In this document: positions 15,524 to 24,315 of the stretch, in pieces
Layout: each line of letters starts with the position of its first letter
Position numbering within the stretch: position 1 is the stretch's first letter
Assembly: GCF_042666655.1 (NCBI RefSeq)
Contig: NZ_JBHTDE010000010.1
Span: 124,001-188,000, forward strand
DNA: 64,000 nt
Reading direction: 5' to 3'
Source of the DNA: Paracraurococcus sp042666655
GTDB taxonomy: Bacteria > Pseudomonadota > Alphaproteobacteria > Acetobacterales > Acetobacteraceae
Program-made: the position numbers and the translations under genes
The notes under the pieces: generated by a model
The model's database searches: none
What the model was told of the DNA's origin: nothing
What the model saw: the letters and a program-made list of their open reading frames with translations, nothing else

Positions 15524-16723
15524 CTAGCCCGGCTCGCCGAGCTGGTCGGCCGGGATGCGGATGCTGCATCGCAGGCCGAGCGGGGTGAATTCGAGGCTGC
15601 CGGAGCCGCCCAGCTCATAGGCCAGGCTGCGCTCGATCACGGTCAGGCCGAAGCCGCGCCGGCTGGGCGTCGGTGCCGGCGGACCGCCATGCTCCTCCCA
15701 CCGCATCACCAGCCCGGCCGGGGTGCGGTGCCAGCGCAGCCCCACCCGGCCGTCCGGCACCGAGAGGGCGCCGTGCTTCGCCGCGTTGGTCGCCAGCTCG
15801 TGCAAGGCGAGGCTGAGCGACATCGCCGCGCGCGGCCGCAGCACCAGGTTCGGCCCGCGGGCGGCGATGCGGCCGCGGGCCTGGCCATCTGCATGCGGGC
15901 CGAGCTCCTCTGCGACCAGGGGGCGCAGCCGGGCGCCTTCCCAGCGGCTGGCGTGCAGCAGGTCGTGTGCTCGCGCCATGGCGTGAAGCCGGGCCTCAAA
16001 GTCGTGGACGAAAGCGTCGGTGTCGCGGGCACGGCGCCGGCTGTGGCGCAGCAGCGCCTGGATATTCGCCAGGATGTTCTTCAGCCGGTGGTCCAACTCG
16101 GCCATGACGAAGGCTTGGTGCGACTGCGCCGTCCGGTGCCCGGCCGCTTCCGACTCCGCCCGGCGCAGGCTGGCCTCCAGCCAGGCGCCGCGCAGGTTGC
16201 CGGCGGCGGCGAGGTCCGCGGCGTTCCAGGGTGGCGCCTCGGCCGCGCGCAGCCAGAGGATCCAGTCATGCGGCCGCCGCGGCAGCGCGATCGCCAGCAA
16301 CCTGCCGGCTGACGGTGCTGCGGCCGGCAGCATGTCGAACGCCATGATCCCCGCTTCGGACCGCTCCTCCAGCCAAGCGGCGAGGGCCAGGATGGTGGCG
16401 TCGCCAGGCGCTCGGCCGGCGCGGGCCGGCTGACCATCGAGCAGAAGGGCGACACCAGTGGCGGGCACCAAGTCCAGCAGGTCGGCACGGTGCCGCAGCA
16501 GGCATTCCGTAGATTGGTCACCCAGCCGGAGTACGGCGAGCGGGCAGGGGACCGGGCGGCCGATATCCGGCGGTACCGGTCTGACCAGGGCAGCCCGCTT
16601 GCGGCGCGGCGCGGCGCGGCGCGGCGCGGGGGGGGCGGCACCGGTCGGCGGACCGGCATCGAGGGCCGGTTCCGCTGCCTCGGTCGGCTGGCGCAGGTCG
16701 GCAAAAGATACTTCGTTCCGCAT
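15524..16723 (-). CDS. HWE-family sensor histidine kinase with reduced PHY-like input region
   Basis: A 399-residue soluble kinase. The HWE H-box is ELDHRLKNILANIQALLRHS with phospho-acceptor His near residue 212; the N-box is HELATNAAKHGALS; the HWE-specific WEEHGG and a short G-box GFGLTVIERSL follow. Residues about 70-190 (DLLDLVPATGVALLLDG, GRAPGDATILALAAWLEE, PRRPHDWILWLR, APPWNAADLAAAGNLRGAWLEASLR) read like the core of a phytochrome PHY domain but without the PRxSF tongue and with no PAS or GAF chromophore domains. Start is ATG 16723 or GTG 16756. A (GCGGC)5 repeat and a G8 tract lie at residues about 30-41. It likely signals to a PhyR-like or other response regulator encoded elsewhere. 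Confidence 0.85.
   Translation of the reverse strand: MRNEVSFADLRQPTEAAEPALDAGPPTGAAPPAPRRAAPRRKRAALVRPVPPDIGRPVPCPLAVLRLGDQSTECLLRHRADLLDLVPATGVALLLDGQPARAGRAPGDATILALAAWLEERSEAGIMAFDMLPAAAPSAGRLLAIALPRRPHDWILWLRAAEAPPWNAADLAAAGNLRGAWLEASLRRAESEAAGHRTAQSHQAFVMAELDHRLKNILANIQALLRHSRRRARDTDAFVHDFEARLHAMARAHDLLHASRWEGARLRPLVAEELGPHADGQARGRIAARGPNLVLRPRAAMSLSLALHELATNAAKHGALSVPDGRVGLRWHRTPAGLVMRWEEHGGPPAPTPSRRGFGLTVIERSLAYELGGSGSLEFTPLGLRCSIRIPADQLGEPG
16601..16635. repeat. (GCGGC)5 plus G8 simple-sequence tract inside the kinase gene
   Basis: Five perfect GCGGC units run from 16601 to 16625, followed by GCGGG and a G8 homopolymer (16628-16635). Both lie in frame-critical coding sequence near the kinase N-terminus. 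Gain or loss of one unit, or one G, would shift the frame. Confidence 0.8.
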
Positions 16724-17069
16724 GGTTTGATCGGCCACACTCTCTTGCGAGATCACTGTCTCGCGATCAAGTTAAGTCAAAGGAAAATTCCAGCATGATT
16801 CCAGTCCTGAATTGCCGATTCGGGAAAATTTCTTCGGATGCCGGAACTGCGATCGGGGGCCAGCCGACCGCGGCGGGGCATCGTGGTCCTGCTTTGCTCG
16901 CCCTTGGGTCACGCCGGTTTGCACGCCATCATTGGTGGATTGGTCACTCGGCATCGGTTTTGCTTCAACCGCGCGGAACGTTCGGGCACAACCGGACGCG
17001 TGACAGGGTGGCAGCGCAGCCATCGACCAGGGGCGGCCCCGCCGCCCGAGTGAAAGGCAATGCGAACCG
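16724..17069. other. Divergent intergenic region between the kinase and glgP
   Basis: This stretch carries the promoters of two divergent genes and no gene that I can support. It includes the symmetrical GGAAAATTCC (16785-16794 region) near the kinase 5' end and an A/T-richer patch to about 16840. No convincing EcfG-type promoter was found despite two GGAAC matches. Confidence 0.4.
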
Positions 17070-19526
17070 GTGACTGAAGCCATGGCGACGTCCGATATGG
17101 CCAAGGATGCGGCCGCGCTCCGCGAGGCCATTGTCCGCAAATTGACCTACGACATGGGCAAGAGCCGCAGCGGCGCCCGCGACCGGGACTGGTTCCTGGC
17201 CACCGCGCTTGCCGTGCGTGACCGGGTGATCGACCGTTGGCTGGAGGCGACCCGCGCCGCCTACGAACAGGGCGAGAAGCAGGTCTACTACCTCAGCCTC
17301 GAATTCCTGGTCGGCAGGCTGCTGCGGGACAATGTCACCAACCTCGGGCTGATCCCGCTGCTGAAGGAGGCCCTGGCGCCGCTCGGCGTCGATTTCGACG
17401 CGGTGCGCCAAGCCGAACCGGATGCGGCGCTGGGCAATGGCGGCCTCGGCCGCCTGGCCGCCTGCTTCATGGAAAGCCTGGCCAGCCTGGCGATTCCCGC
17501 CTTCGGCTACGGCATCCGCTACGAGCACGGGCTGTTCCGGCAGATCCTGCGCGAGGGCTGGCAGCACGAATACCCGGAGGACTGGCTGCAGTTCGGCAAC
17601 CCCTGGGAATTCGCCCGGCCGGAGATTTCGCACGACATCGGCTTCGGCGGCAGCGTCGAGGCGGTGCGGGTTTCTGAGGACGAGATGCGCCATGTCTGGC
17701 ACCCGGCCGAGACGGTGCAGGCGGTGGCCTACGACACGCCGGTGGTCGGCTGGCGCGGCCAGCATGTGAACACGCTGCGGCTCTGGTCCGCCCGGGCGCT
17801 CGACCCGTTGAAACTGGAAGCCTTCAATTTCGGCGACCATGTCGGTGCGCTGGCCGAGCGGATGCGGCAGGAGGCGATCAGCAAGGTCCTCTACCCGTCC
17901 GACGAATCGCCGGCCGGGCAGGAATTGCGGTTGCGGCAGGAATACTTCTTCACCTCGGCTGCGCTGCAGGATCTCGTGCGGCGGCACCTGCGGGTCTATG
18001 GCGACCTGCGTTCGCTGCCCGACAAGGTGGCGATCCAACTCAACGACACCCATCCGGCGATCGCCATCGCCGAGCTGATGCGGATCTGCGTCGACCTCCA
18101 TGCGATCTCCTGGGCGGAGGCCTGGGAGATCACCCGCGGGTCGATCAGCTACACCAACCACACCTTGCTGCCCGAAGCGCTGGAATCCTGGGCCGTGCCG
18201 CTGATGGAGCGGCTGCTGCCGCGCCACATGCAGATCATCTACCTAATCAATGCTCACCATCTCGACGAGGTGCGGGCAGCGCATCCGGGCGACGTGCGAC
18301 TGCTGTCCTCGGTCTCGCTCATCGAGGAAGGCCATGGCCGCCGGGTGCGGATGGGGCACCTGGCCGTCGTCGGCTCGCACAAGGTCAACGGCGTCTCGGC
18401 GCTGCATTCCGACCTGCTGAAGAAGACGGTGTTCCGCGACTTCCACGCGATCGCGCCCGACCGAATCACCAACAAGACCAACGGCATCACCTTCCGCCGC
18501 TGGCTGCAGCAGTGCAATCCGGGACTCACCGGGTTGCTGGTCGAGGCGGTGGGGCCCGCCGTGCTGGACGACGCCATGCGGCTTGAGGGGCTGAACCCGC
18601 TGGCCGAGGATGCCGGTTTCCGCGACCGCTTCGCCGCGGTGAAGCGGGCCAACAAGGAGGCCCTGGCGGCGCTGATCCGCCAGCAGCTCGACCTGCGGGT
18701 CGACCCGGCCGCCATGTTCGACGTGCAGATCAAGCGCATCCACGAATACAAGCGCCAGCTGCTGAACATCCTGGAGACGGTGGCGCTGTACGATGCCATC
18801 CGCGCCCAGCCGCACCTGGATTGGGCGCCGCGGGTGAAGATCTTCGCCGGCAAGGCGGCGGCGAGCTACCACCGCGCCAAGCTCATCATCAAGCTGGCGC
18901 ACGACGTGGCCCGGGTGGTGAACAGCGACCCCACGGTGCGCGGCCTGCTGAAGGTCGCTTTCCTGCCGAACTACAACGTCTCCTTGGCCGAGATGATCGT
19001 CCCCGCCGCCGACCTGTCGGAGCAGATCTCGACCGCGGGGATGGAGGCCTCGGGCACCGGCAACATGAAGCTCGGGCTGAACGGCGCGCTGACCATCGGC
19101 ACGCTCGACGGCGCCAATGTCGAGATGCTGGAGCATGTCGGTGCGGACAACATCTTCATCTTCGGCCTTACCACCGAGGAGGTCGAGGCGCGCCGGCGCG
19201 ACGGCAGCCATGGCGTCGCGGCGGTGCAGGCCTCGCCGCGGCTCGGCGAGGTGCTGGAGGCGGTCGAATCCGGCGTCTTCTCGCCGGATGATGGCGGTCG
19301 CTACCGCGACATGATGGCCTCGATCCGCGGCCACGACTACTTCATGGTCGGCGCCGATTTCGACAGCTACTTCGATGCGCAGCGACGGGTCGATGCCCGC
19401 TGGCAGGACAGCGGCACCTGGATGCGGAGCGCGGTGCTGAACACCGCCCGGATGGGCTGGTTCTCCTCCGACCGCACCATCGCCGAGTATGCCGGCGAGA
19501 TCTGGAACGTGCCGATCAAGCGCTGA
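17070..19526 (+). CDS. glgP: Glycogen phosphorylase
   Basis: An 818-residue GT35 alpha-glucan phosphorylase, releasing glucose-1-phosphate from glycogen. N-terminal EKQVYYLSLEFLVGRLLRDN, NGGLGRLAACFMESLA, then the C-terminal domain IKRIHEYKRQLLN and the PLP site EASGTGNMKLGLNGALTIG with Lys667. Length is normal for bacterial enzymes. The GTG at 17070 and ATG at 17082 are both possible; neither has a strong SD. It is the first gene of glgP-glgC-glgA-glgX, so breakdown and synthesis of glycogen are encoded together. Confidence 0.95.
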   Translation: MTEAMATSDMAKDAAALREAIVRKLTYDMGKSRSGARDRDWFLATALAVRDRVIDRWLEATRAAYEQGEKQVYYLSLEFLVGRLLRDNVTNLGLIPLLKEALAPLGVDFDAVRQAEPDAALGNGGLGRLAACFMESLASLAIPAFGYGIRYEHGLFRQILREGWQHEYPEDWLQFGNPWEFARPEISHDIGFGGSVEAVRVSEDEMRHVWHPAETVQAVAYDTPVVGWRGQHVNTLRLWSARALDPLKLEAFNFGDHVGALAERMRQEAISKVLYPSDESPAGQELRLRQEYFFTSAALQDLVRRHLRVYGDLRSLPDKVAIQLNDTHPAIAIAELMRICVDLHAISWAEAWEITRGSISYTNHTLLPEALESWAVPLMERLLPRHMQIIYLINAHHLDEVRAAHPGDVRLLSSVSLIEEGHGRRVRMGHLAVVGSHKVNGVSALHSDLLKKTVFRDFHAIAPDRITNKTNGITFRRWLQQCNPGLTGLLVEAVGPAVLDDAMRLEGLNPLAEDAGFRDRFAAVKRANKEALAALIRQQLDLRVDPAAMFDVQIKRIHEYKRQLLNILETVALYDAIRAQPHLDWAPRVKIFAGKAAASYHRAKLIIKLAHDVARVVNSDPTVRGLLKVAFLPNYNVSLAEMIVPAADLSEQISTAGMEASGTGNMKLGLNGALTIGTLDGANVEMLEHVGADNIFIFGLTTEEVEARRRDGSHGVAAVQASPRLGEVLEAVESGVFSPDDGGRYRDMMASIRGHDYFMVGADFDSYFDAQRRVDARWQDSGTWMRSAVLNTARMGWFSSDRTIAEYAGEIWNVPIKR

Positions 19527-19550
19527 GCCGCGCGGTGGGGGGGGAAGACG

Positions 19551-20822
19551 ATGCCGAACTCACGCGCGCGGAGCGAGGGGCCGCTTGCCCGCACGGCCAT
19601 GGCCTTCGTGCTGGCCGGCGGCCGCGGCAGCCGGCTGATGGAACTGACCGACCGCCGGGCCAAGCCGGCGGTCTTCTTCGGCGGCAAGTCGCGCATCATC
19701 GACTTCGCGCTGTCGAACGCCATCAATTCCGGCGTTCGCCGGGTGGCGGTGGCGACGCAGTACAAGGCGCACAGCCTGATCCGCCACCTGCAGCGCGGCT
19801 GGAACTTCCTGCGGCCGGAGCGCAACGAGAGCTTCGACATCCTGCCCGCCAGCCAGCGGGTGTCGGAGCACAATTGGTATCTCGGCACCGCGGATGCGGT
19901 GTTCCAGAACATCGACATCATCGAGGACCTGGCGCCGCGCCACATCGTGCTGCTGGCCGGCGACCACATCTACAAGATGGACTACGAGGCGATGCTGCAG
20001 CAGCATGTCGAGAGCCGCGCCGGCGTCACGGTCAGCTGCATGACGGTGCCGCGGGCGGATGCGACGGGCTTCGGCGTGGTCGCGGTCGATGGCTCCGACC
20101 GCATCACCGAATTCCTCGAGAAGCCGGCCGACCCGCCCGGCCTGCCCGGCCGGCCGGACCTGTCCTTCGCCAGCATGGGCATCTATGTCTTCGACACCCG
20201 CGTCCTGATCGCTGAGCTGAAGCGGGACGCGGCCGATCCTGCCTCATCGCATGATTTCGGCAAGGACATCATCCCCCGCATGGTCGCCGAGGGCACTGCC
20301 CAGGCGCATCGGTTCGAAGCAAGCTGCGTGCGGTCCGCTGCCGAGACCTCGCCCTACTGGCGCGACGTCGGCACGGTGGATGCCTATTGGGAGGCCAATA
20401 TCGACCTGACCGACGTGGTCCCGCCGCTCGACATCTTCGACAAGGACTGGCCGATCTGGACCTATGCGGAGGTCGTGCCGCCGGCCAAATTCGTCCACGA
20501 CCTCGACGGCCGGCGGGGCGAGGCGATCTCCTCCCTCGTCTCCGGCGGCTGCATCGTCTCCGGCGCCACGGCGCGGCATTCGCTGCTGTTCACCGGGGTG
20601 CACCTGCATTCCTTCGCCATGATCGACGGCGCCGTGCTGCTGCCGCAGGTCGATGTCGGCCGGCATGCCCGGCTGACCAACGTGGTCGTCGACCGCGGCG
20701 TGCGCATCCCGGAAGGCCTGGTGGTGGGCGAGGACCCGGTGGCGGATGCGGCCCGCTTCCGCCGCTCGGCCAAGGGGATTTGCCTCATCACCCAGGCGAT
20801 GCTCGACCGGATCGCGGCATGA
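19551..20822 (+). CDS. glgC: Glucose-1-phosphate adenylyltransferase
   Basis: A 423-residue ADP-glucose pyrophosphorylase, the committing step of glycogen synthesis. MAFVLAGGRGSRLMELTDRR and KPAVFFGGKSRIIDFALSN form the nucleotide-binding start; YRGTADAV-type GTADAVFQN, AGDHIYKMDY and EFLEKP follow; the C-terminal left-handed beta-helix ends the protein. The SD is a G8 homopolymer (19537-19544) running into AAGACG before ATG. Stop overlaps glgA (ATGA). It is likely allosterically controlled like its homologues. Confidence 0.95.
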   Translation: MPNSRARSEGPLARTAMAFVLAGGRGSRLMELTDRRAKPAVFFGGKSRIIDFALSNAINSGVRRVAVATQYKAHSLIRHLQRGWNFLRPERNESFDILPASQRVSEHNWYLGTADAVFQNIDIIEDLAPRHIVLLAGDHIYKMDYEAMLQQHVESRAGVTVSCMTVPRADATGFGVVAVDGSDRITEFLEKPADPPGLPGRPDLSFASMGIYVFDTRVLIAELKRDAADPASSHDFGKDIIPRMVAEGTAQAHRFEASCVRSAAETSPYWRDVGTVDAYWEANIDLTDVVPPLDIFDKDWPIWTYAEVVPPAKFVHDLDGRRGEAISSLVSGGCIVSGATARHSLLFTGVHLHSFAMIDGAVLLPQVDVGRHARLTNVVVDRGVRIPEGLVVGEDPVADAARFRRSAKGICLITQAMLDRIAA

Positions 20823-22252
20823 GCCTGCGGGTCCTGGCGGTCGCTTCGGAATGCTTCCCGTTGGTCAAGACCGGTGGCTTGGCCGACGTGGTCGGCGCCC
20901 TGCCGGCGGCGCTGGCGGCGCAGGACATCGCCGTCACCACGCTGCTGCCGGGCTATCCGGCGGTGCTGGCGGCGATCGGCGATGCGCCGGTGGTCGTGGA
21001 ACTGCCGGACCGCTTCGGCCCCGCCCGGCTGCTTGCCGGCAAGGCCGCCGGGCTGGACCTGCTGGTGCTGGAGGCGCCACAGCATTTCGGCCGGCCGGGC
21101 AACCCGTATGCCGGGCCGGATGGCGACTGGCCGGACAACGGCATCCGCTTCGCCGCGCTCGGCTTCGCCGCGGCCGAAGCCGCGACGGGCTTGGGCTTCG
21201 CGGCGGTGCATGCGCATGACTGGCAGGCGGGCCTGGCCGGGGCCTATCTGCGGCTGGCGGGCCCGATGCGGGTGCCGGTGGTCTTCACCATCCACAACCT
21301 GGCCTTCCAGGGGCAATTCCCGCCCGCGTTGTTTCCCCGGCTCGGCCTGCCGCCGGGCGCCTGGAGCATGGACGGGCTGGAGTATTTCGGCAGTGTCGGC
21401 TTCCTCAAGGCCGGGCTCTGGTATGCTGACCGGATCACCACCGTCTCCCCCACCTATGCCGCCGAGATCCGCACCGCATCGGGCGGGATGGGGCTGGACG
21501 GGCTGCTGCGCGGCCGCGCCGACGTCGTCAGCGGCATCCTGAACGGCATCGACGAAGCGTCCTGGGACCCGGCCCGGGACCAGGCGCTGGCGGCGCGCTT
21601 CTCGGCGGCGCATCCGGACCCGCGTGCGGCCAACAAGCCGGCGCTGCAGGGCCGCTTCGGCCTCGCGGCGGATCCGGCGGCGCCGCTGTTCGCCTTCGTC
21701 GGTAGGCTGGCCTGGCAGAAGGGCATGGACTTGGTGCTGGAGGCCCTGCCGGCGCTGCTGGCCGCCGGGGGGCAGTTGGCGATTCTCGGCACCGGCGATG
21801 CGGCGCTGGAAGCCCGTTGCCTCGGCGCCGCTGCGGCGGATCCCGGCCGGGTCGCGACTGTCATCGGCTTCGACGAGGGCTTGGCCCGGCTCTGCTACGG
21901 CGGCGCCGATGCGGTGCTGGTGCCGTCGCGCTTCGAGCCCTGCGGCCTCGCCCAGCTATGCGCGCTGCGCTACGGTGCGCCGCCAGTGGTGGCGCGGACC
22001 GGCGGGCTCGCGGATACGGTGATCGACGCGAACGAGGCGGCGCTCGCCGCCGGCTGCGCGACCGGCGTTCAATTCGTCCCCGGCGATGCCGCGATGCTGG
22101 CCAGCGCGGTGCGGCGGACCATCGGCCTGATCCGTGACCGGCCGATATGGGCGCGCATCCAGGCCAATGCCATGGGCGGCGATGTCTCCTGGCAGCGCTC
22201 CGCCGCGCGCTATGCCGCGCTGTTCCGGGAGCTTGCCGCGGCCGATGATTGA
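20819..22252 (+). CDS. glgA: Glycogen synthase
   Basis: A 477-residue GT5 glycogen synthase using ADP-glucose. KTGGLADVVGALPAALA near residue 17 is the ADP-glucose-binding motif; HDWQAGLAGAYL, TIHNLAFQGQFP and TVSPTYAAEI are typical; the C-terminal half has FVGRLAWQKGMDLVLEAL, PSRFEPCGLAQLCALRYG and the RTGGLADTV motif. Start ATG overlaps the glgC stop by 4 bp, and its stop overlaps the glgX start by 8 bp, indicating translational coupling throughout. Confidence 0.95.
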   Translation: MSLRVLAVASECFPLVKTGGLADVVGALPAALAAQDIAVTTLLPGYPAVLAAIGDAPVVVELPDRFGPARLLAGKAAGLDLLVLEAPQHFGRPGNPYAGPDGDWPDNGIRFAALGFAAAEAATGLGFAAVHAHDWQAGLAGAYLRLAGPMRVPVVFTIHNLAFQGQFPPALFPRLGLPPGAWSMDGLEYFGSVGFLKAGLWYADRITTVSPTYAAEIRTASGGMGLDGLLRGRADVVSGILNGIDEASWDPARDQALAARFSAAHPDPRAANKPALQGRFGLAADPAAPLFAFVGRLAWQKGMDLVLEALPALLAAGGQLAILGTGDAALEARCLGAAAADPGRVATVIGFDEGLARLCYGGADAVLVPSRFEPCGLAQLCALRYGAPPVVARTGGLADTVIDANEAALAAGCATGVQFVPGDAAMLASAVRRTIGLIRDRPIWARIQANAMGGDVSWQRSAARYAALFRELAAADD

Positions 22253-24239
22253 ACTGGGGGAAGGCACGCCGGAGCCGCTCGGCGTCACTGCCGATGCGGC
22301 CGGGGTGAACATCGCCGTGGTCGCGCCGGATGCGACGGCCATCGAGATCTGCCTGTTCGACGCGACGCGGGACGTGCAGATCGCCTGCCACACTCTGCCG
22401 GCGCGCAGCGGCGATGTCTGGCATGGACATCTGCCGGGGGTCGGCGCCGGAGCGCGCTACGGGCTGCGGGCGCATGGGCCGGCCGCGCAGCGATTCGACC
22501 CGTCAAAGCTGCTGCTCGACCCCTGGGCGCGCCGCATCGACCGGCCCTTCCTGCTGCATCCTAGCCAGTTCGCCCCGGGCGTCGACAGCGCGGCGTCGAT
22601 GCCGAAGGCGGTGGTGCCGGTGCCCGCCGCCCCGCCGCCGATCCCACCACCGATGCCCGGCCCGTGGGTGATCTACGAGTTGCACGTGCGCGGCTTCACC
22701 CGGCTGCATCCCGACATCCCGGAGGGCATGCGCGGGACCTTCGCCGCACTCGGCCATCCCGCCGCGATCGCGCATCTGCGGGCGCTGGGCGTGACGCATG
22801 TCGAGTTGATGCCGGTCGCCGCCGGGATCGACGAGCGGCACCTGCCGCCGCTCGGCCTGAACAACCACTGGAACTACAACCCGGTCGGCTTCCTGGCCCC
22901 TGACCCCCGCCTGGCGCCGGGCGGGATGGAGGAGGTACGCGCCGCCACGGCAGCGCTGCGGGCGGCGGGCATCGGGGTGATCCTCGACGTCGTCTACAAC
23001 CACAGCGGGGAGGGCGACGAGCACGGCCCGACGCTCTCGCTGCGTGGCCTGGCCGACCGCGCCTTCCACCGCTTCGGCCGCGATGGGCGCTATGCCAACG
23101 ATGCCGGCTGCGGCAACACGCTGGCGCTGGACCGGCCCTGGCCGCTGCGGCTGGCGATGGACGCGATGCGGCACTGGGTGCTGGCGGCGGGGGTCGAGGG
23201 CTTCAGGCTCGACCTTGGCACCACGCTGGGTCGGCGCGATCACGGCTTCGACCCGCATGCGCCGCTGCTGGCGGCGATGCGGCAGGACCCGCTGCTGCGC
23301 GAGAGGATCATTATCGCCGAGCCCTGGGATATCGGCTGGGGCGGCTACCAGCTGGGCGCCTTTCCACCCGGCTGGCCGGAATGGAACGACAAATTCCGCG
23401 ACACGGTTCGGCGCTTCTGGCGCGGCGATGCCGGGCAGGTGGCGGACCTGGCGACGCGGCTGGCGGGTTCGGCCGATGTCTTCGGACCGGCGCGGCGCCG
23501 AGCCTGCGACAGCCTGAACTACGTCACCTCGCATGACGGCTTCACCCTGGCCGACCTGGTCGCCTTCACCGAGAAGCGCAACCACGGCAACGGCGAGCAT
23601 GGCCATGACGGCCACAACGAGAATCATTCCTGGAATTGCGGCGTCGAGGGTCCGAGCGACGACCCGGTGGTGCTGGCCCGCCGAGCCGGCGACGTGCGGG
23701 CTCTGCTGGCGACGCTGCTGACGGCGCGCGGCACGCCGATGCTGTCGATGGGCGACGAATGCGGCCGCACCCAGGGCGGCAACAACAATGCCTATGCGCA
23801 GGACAACCCGGTCTCCTGGCTCGACTGGGCGGGGATGGACGAGGCGCTTTTCGCCTTCACCGCGCGGCTGGTGCGGGCAAGGCTGGCGCATCCGGCGCTG
23901 CATGCAGATGCGCCGCTGACCGGCATGACGCGGGACGGCACGGGATTGCCCGATGTAGCCTGGCTGCGGCCGGACGGCGCCGGGGTGGATTGGGGCGATG
24001 CGGCGGGACGCAGCCTGGTCGCCGTCTTCTACGTGCCGGCGCGTGGCACGCGGCTGGCCGACCGCGTGCTGGTCGCGTTGCATGCCGGGGCAGACAGCAT
24101 CCCATTCGCCGTGCCGCTGCCGCGTGAGGGCTTCGCCTGGCGAGTATTGGCCGACAGCGCCGATCCGGTCGAATCCGGCGGCCCGCCCGCCGTGCTCGCG
24201 CCGCGGAGCGTGCTGCTGCTGGCGGAATTCGCCGCCTGA
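22245..24239 (+). CDS. glgX: Glycogen debranching enzyme (GlgX/isoamylase type)
   Basis: A 664-residue GH13 isoamylase-like enzyme that cleaves alpha-1,6 branches. An N-terminal CBM48 domain (residues about 10-95) precedes the catalytic barrel: DVVYNHSGEGDEHGPT, GFRLDLGTTLG (nucleophile Asp), IIAEPWDIGWGGYQ (acid/base Glu), TSHDGFTLADL (third Asp), and FTEKRNHGNGE. The GRTQGGNNNAYAQDN segment is typical of GlgX/TreX. The ATG at 22245 overlaps glgA. The neighbouring transporter genes begin 73 bp later and are not obviously related. No branching enzyme gene (glgB) is found in this operon. Confidence 0.92.
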   Translation: MIELGEGTPEPLGVTADAAGVNIAVVAPDATAIEICLFDATRDVQIACHTLPARSGDVWHGHLPGVGAGARYGLRAHGPAAQRFDPSKLLLDPWARRIDRPFLLHPSQFAPGVDSAASMPKAVVPVPAAPPPIPPPMPGPWVIYELHVRGFTRLHPDIPEGMRGTFAALGHPAAIAHLRALGVTHVELMPVAAGIDERHLPPLGLNNHWNYNPVGFLAPDPRLAPGGMEEVRAATAALRAAGIGVILDVVYNHSGEGDEHGPTLSLRGLADRAFHRFGRDGRYANDAGCGNTLALDRPWPLRLAMDAMRHWVLAAGVEGFRLDLGTTLGRRDHGFDPHAPLLAAMRQDPLLRERIIIAEPWDIGWGGYQLGAFPPGWPEWNDKFRDTVRRFWRGDAGQVADLATRLAGSADVFGPARRRACDSLNYVTSHDGFTLADLVAFTEKRNHGNGEHGHDGHNENHSWNCGVEGPSDDPVVLARRAGDVRALLATLLTARGTPMLSMGDECGRTQGGNNNAYAQDNPVSWLDWAGMDEALFAFTARLVRARLAHPALHADAPLTGMTRDGTGLPDVAWLRPDGAGVDWGDAAGRSLVAVFYVPARGTRLADRVLVALHAGADSIPFAVPLPREGFAWRVLADSADPVESGGPPAVLAPRSVLLLAEFAA

Positions 24240-24273
24240 CCTATGTTCCGGCAATGACTCGGAAGGGGCGGCG

Positions 24274-24315
24274 ATGCGGGACAGGCAGTTGATGCGTGAC
24301 GGCGCCTGCGCGTGA
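24274..24315 (+). CDS. Possible 13-residue leader peptide upstream of the ABC ATPase
   Basis: ATG 24274, preceded by AAGGGGCGGCG, opens a short frame coding MRDRQLMRDGACA and stopping at 24313-24315, exactly overlapping the GTG start of the ATPase (GTGA). The arrangement would couple translation of the transporter to the leader. It could equally be a chance frame. Nothing in the peptide suggests amino-acid-run attenuation. Confidence 0.25.
   Translation: MRDRQLMRDGACA

Noticed and set aside
16757..17069. EcfG-type promoter (GGAAC-N16/17-CGTT) near the HWE kinase
   Set aside because: Two GGAAC matches were found, but neither has CGTT at proper spacing.
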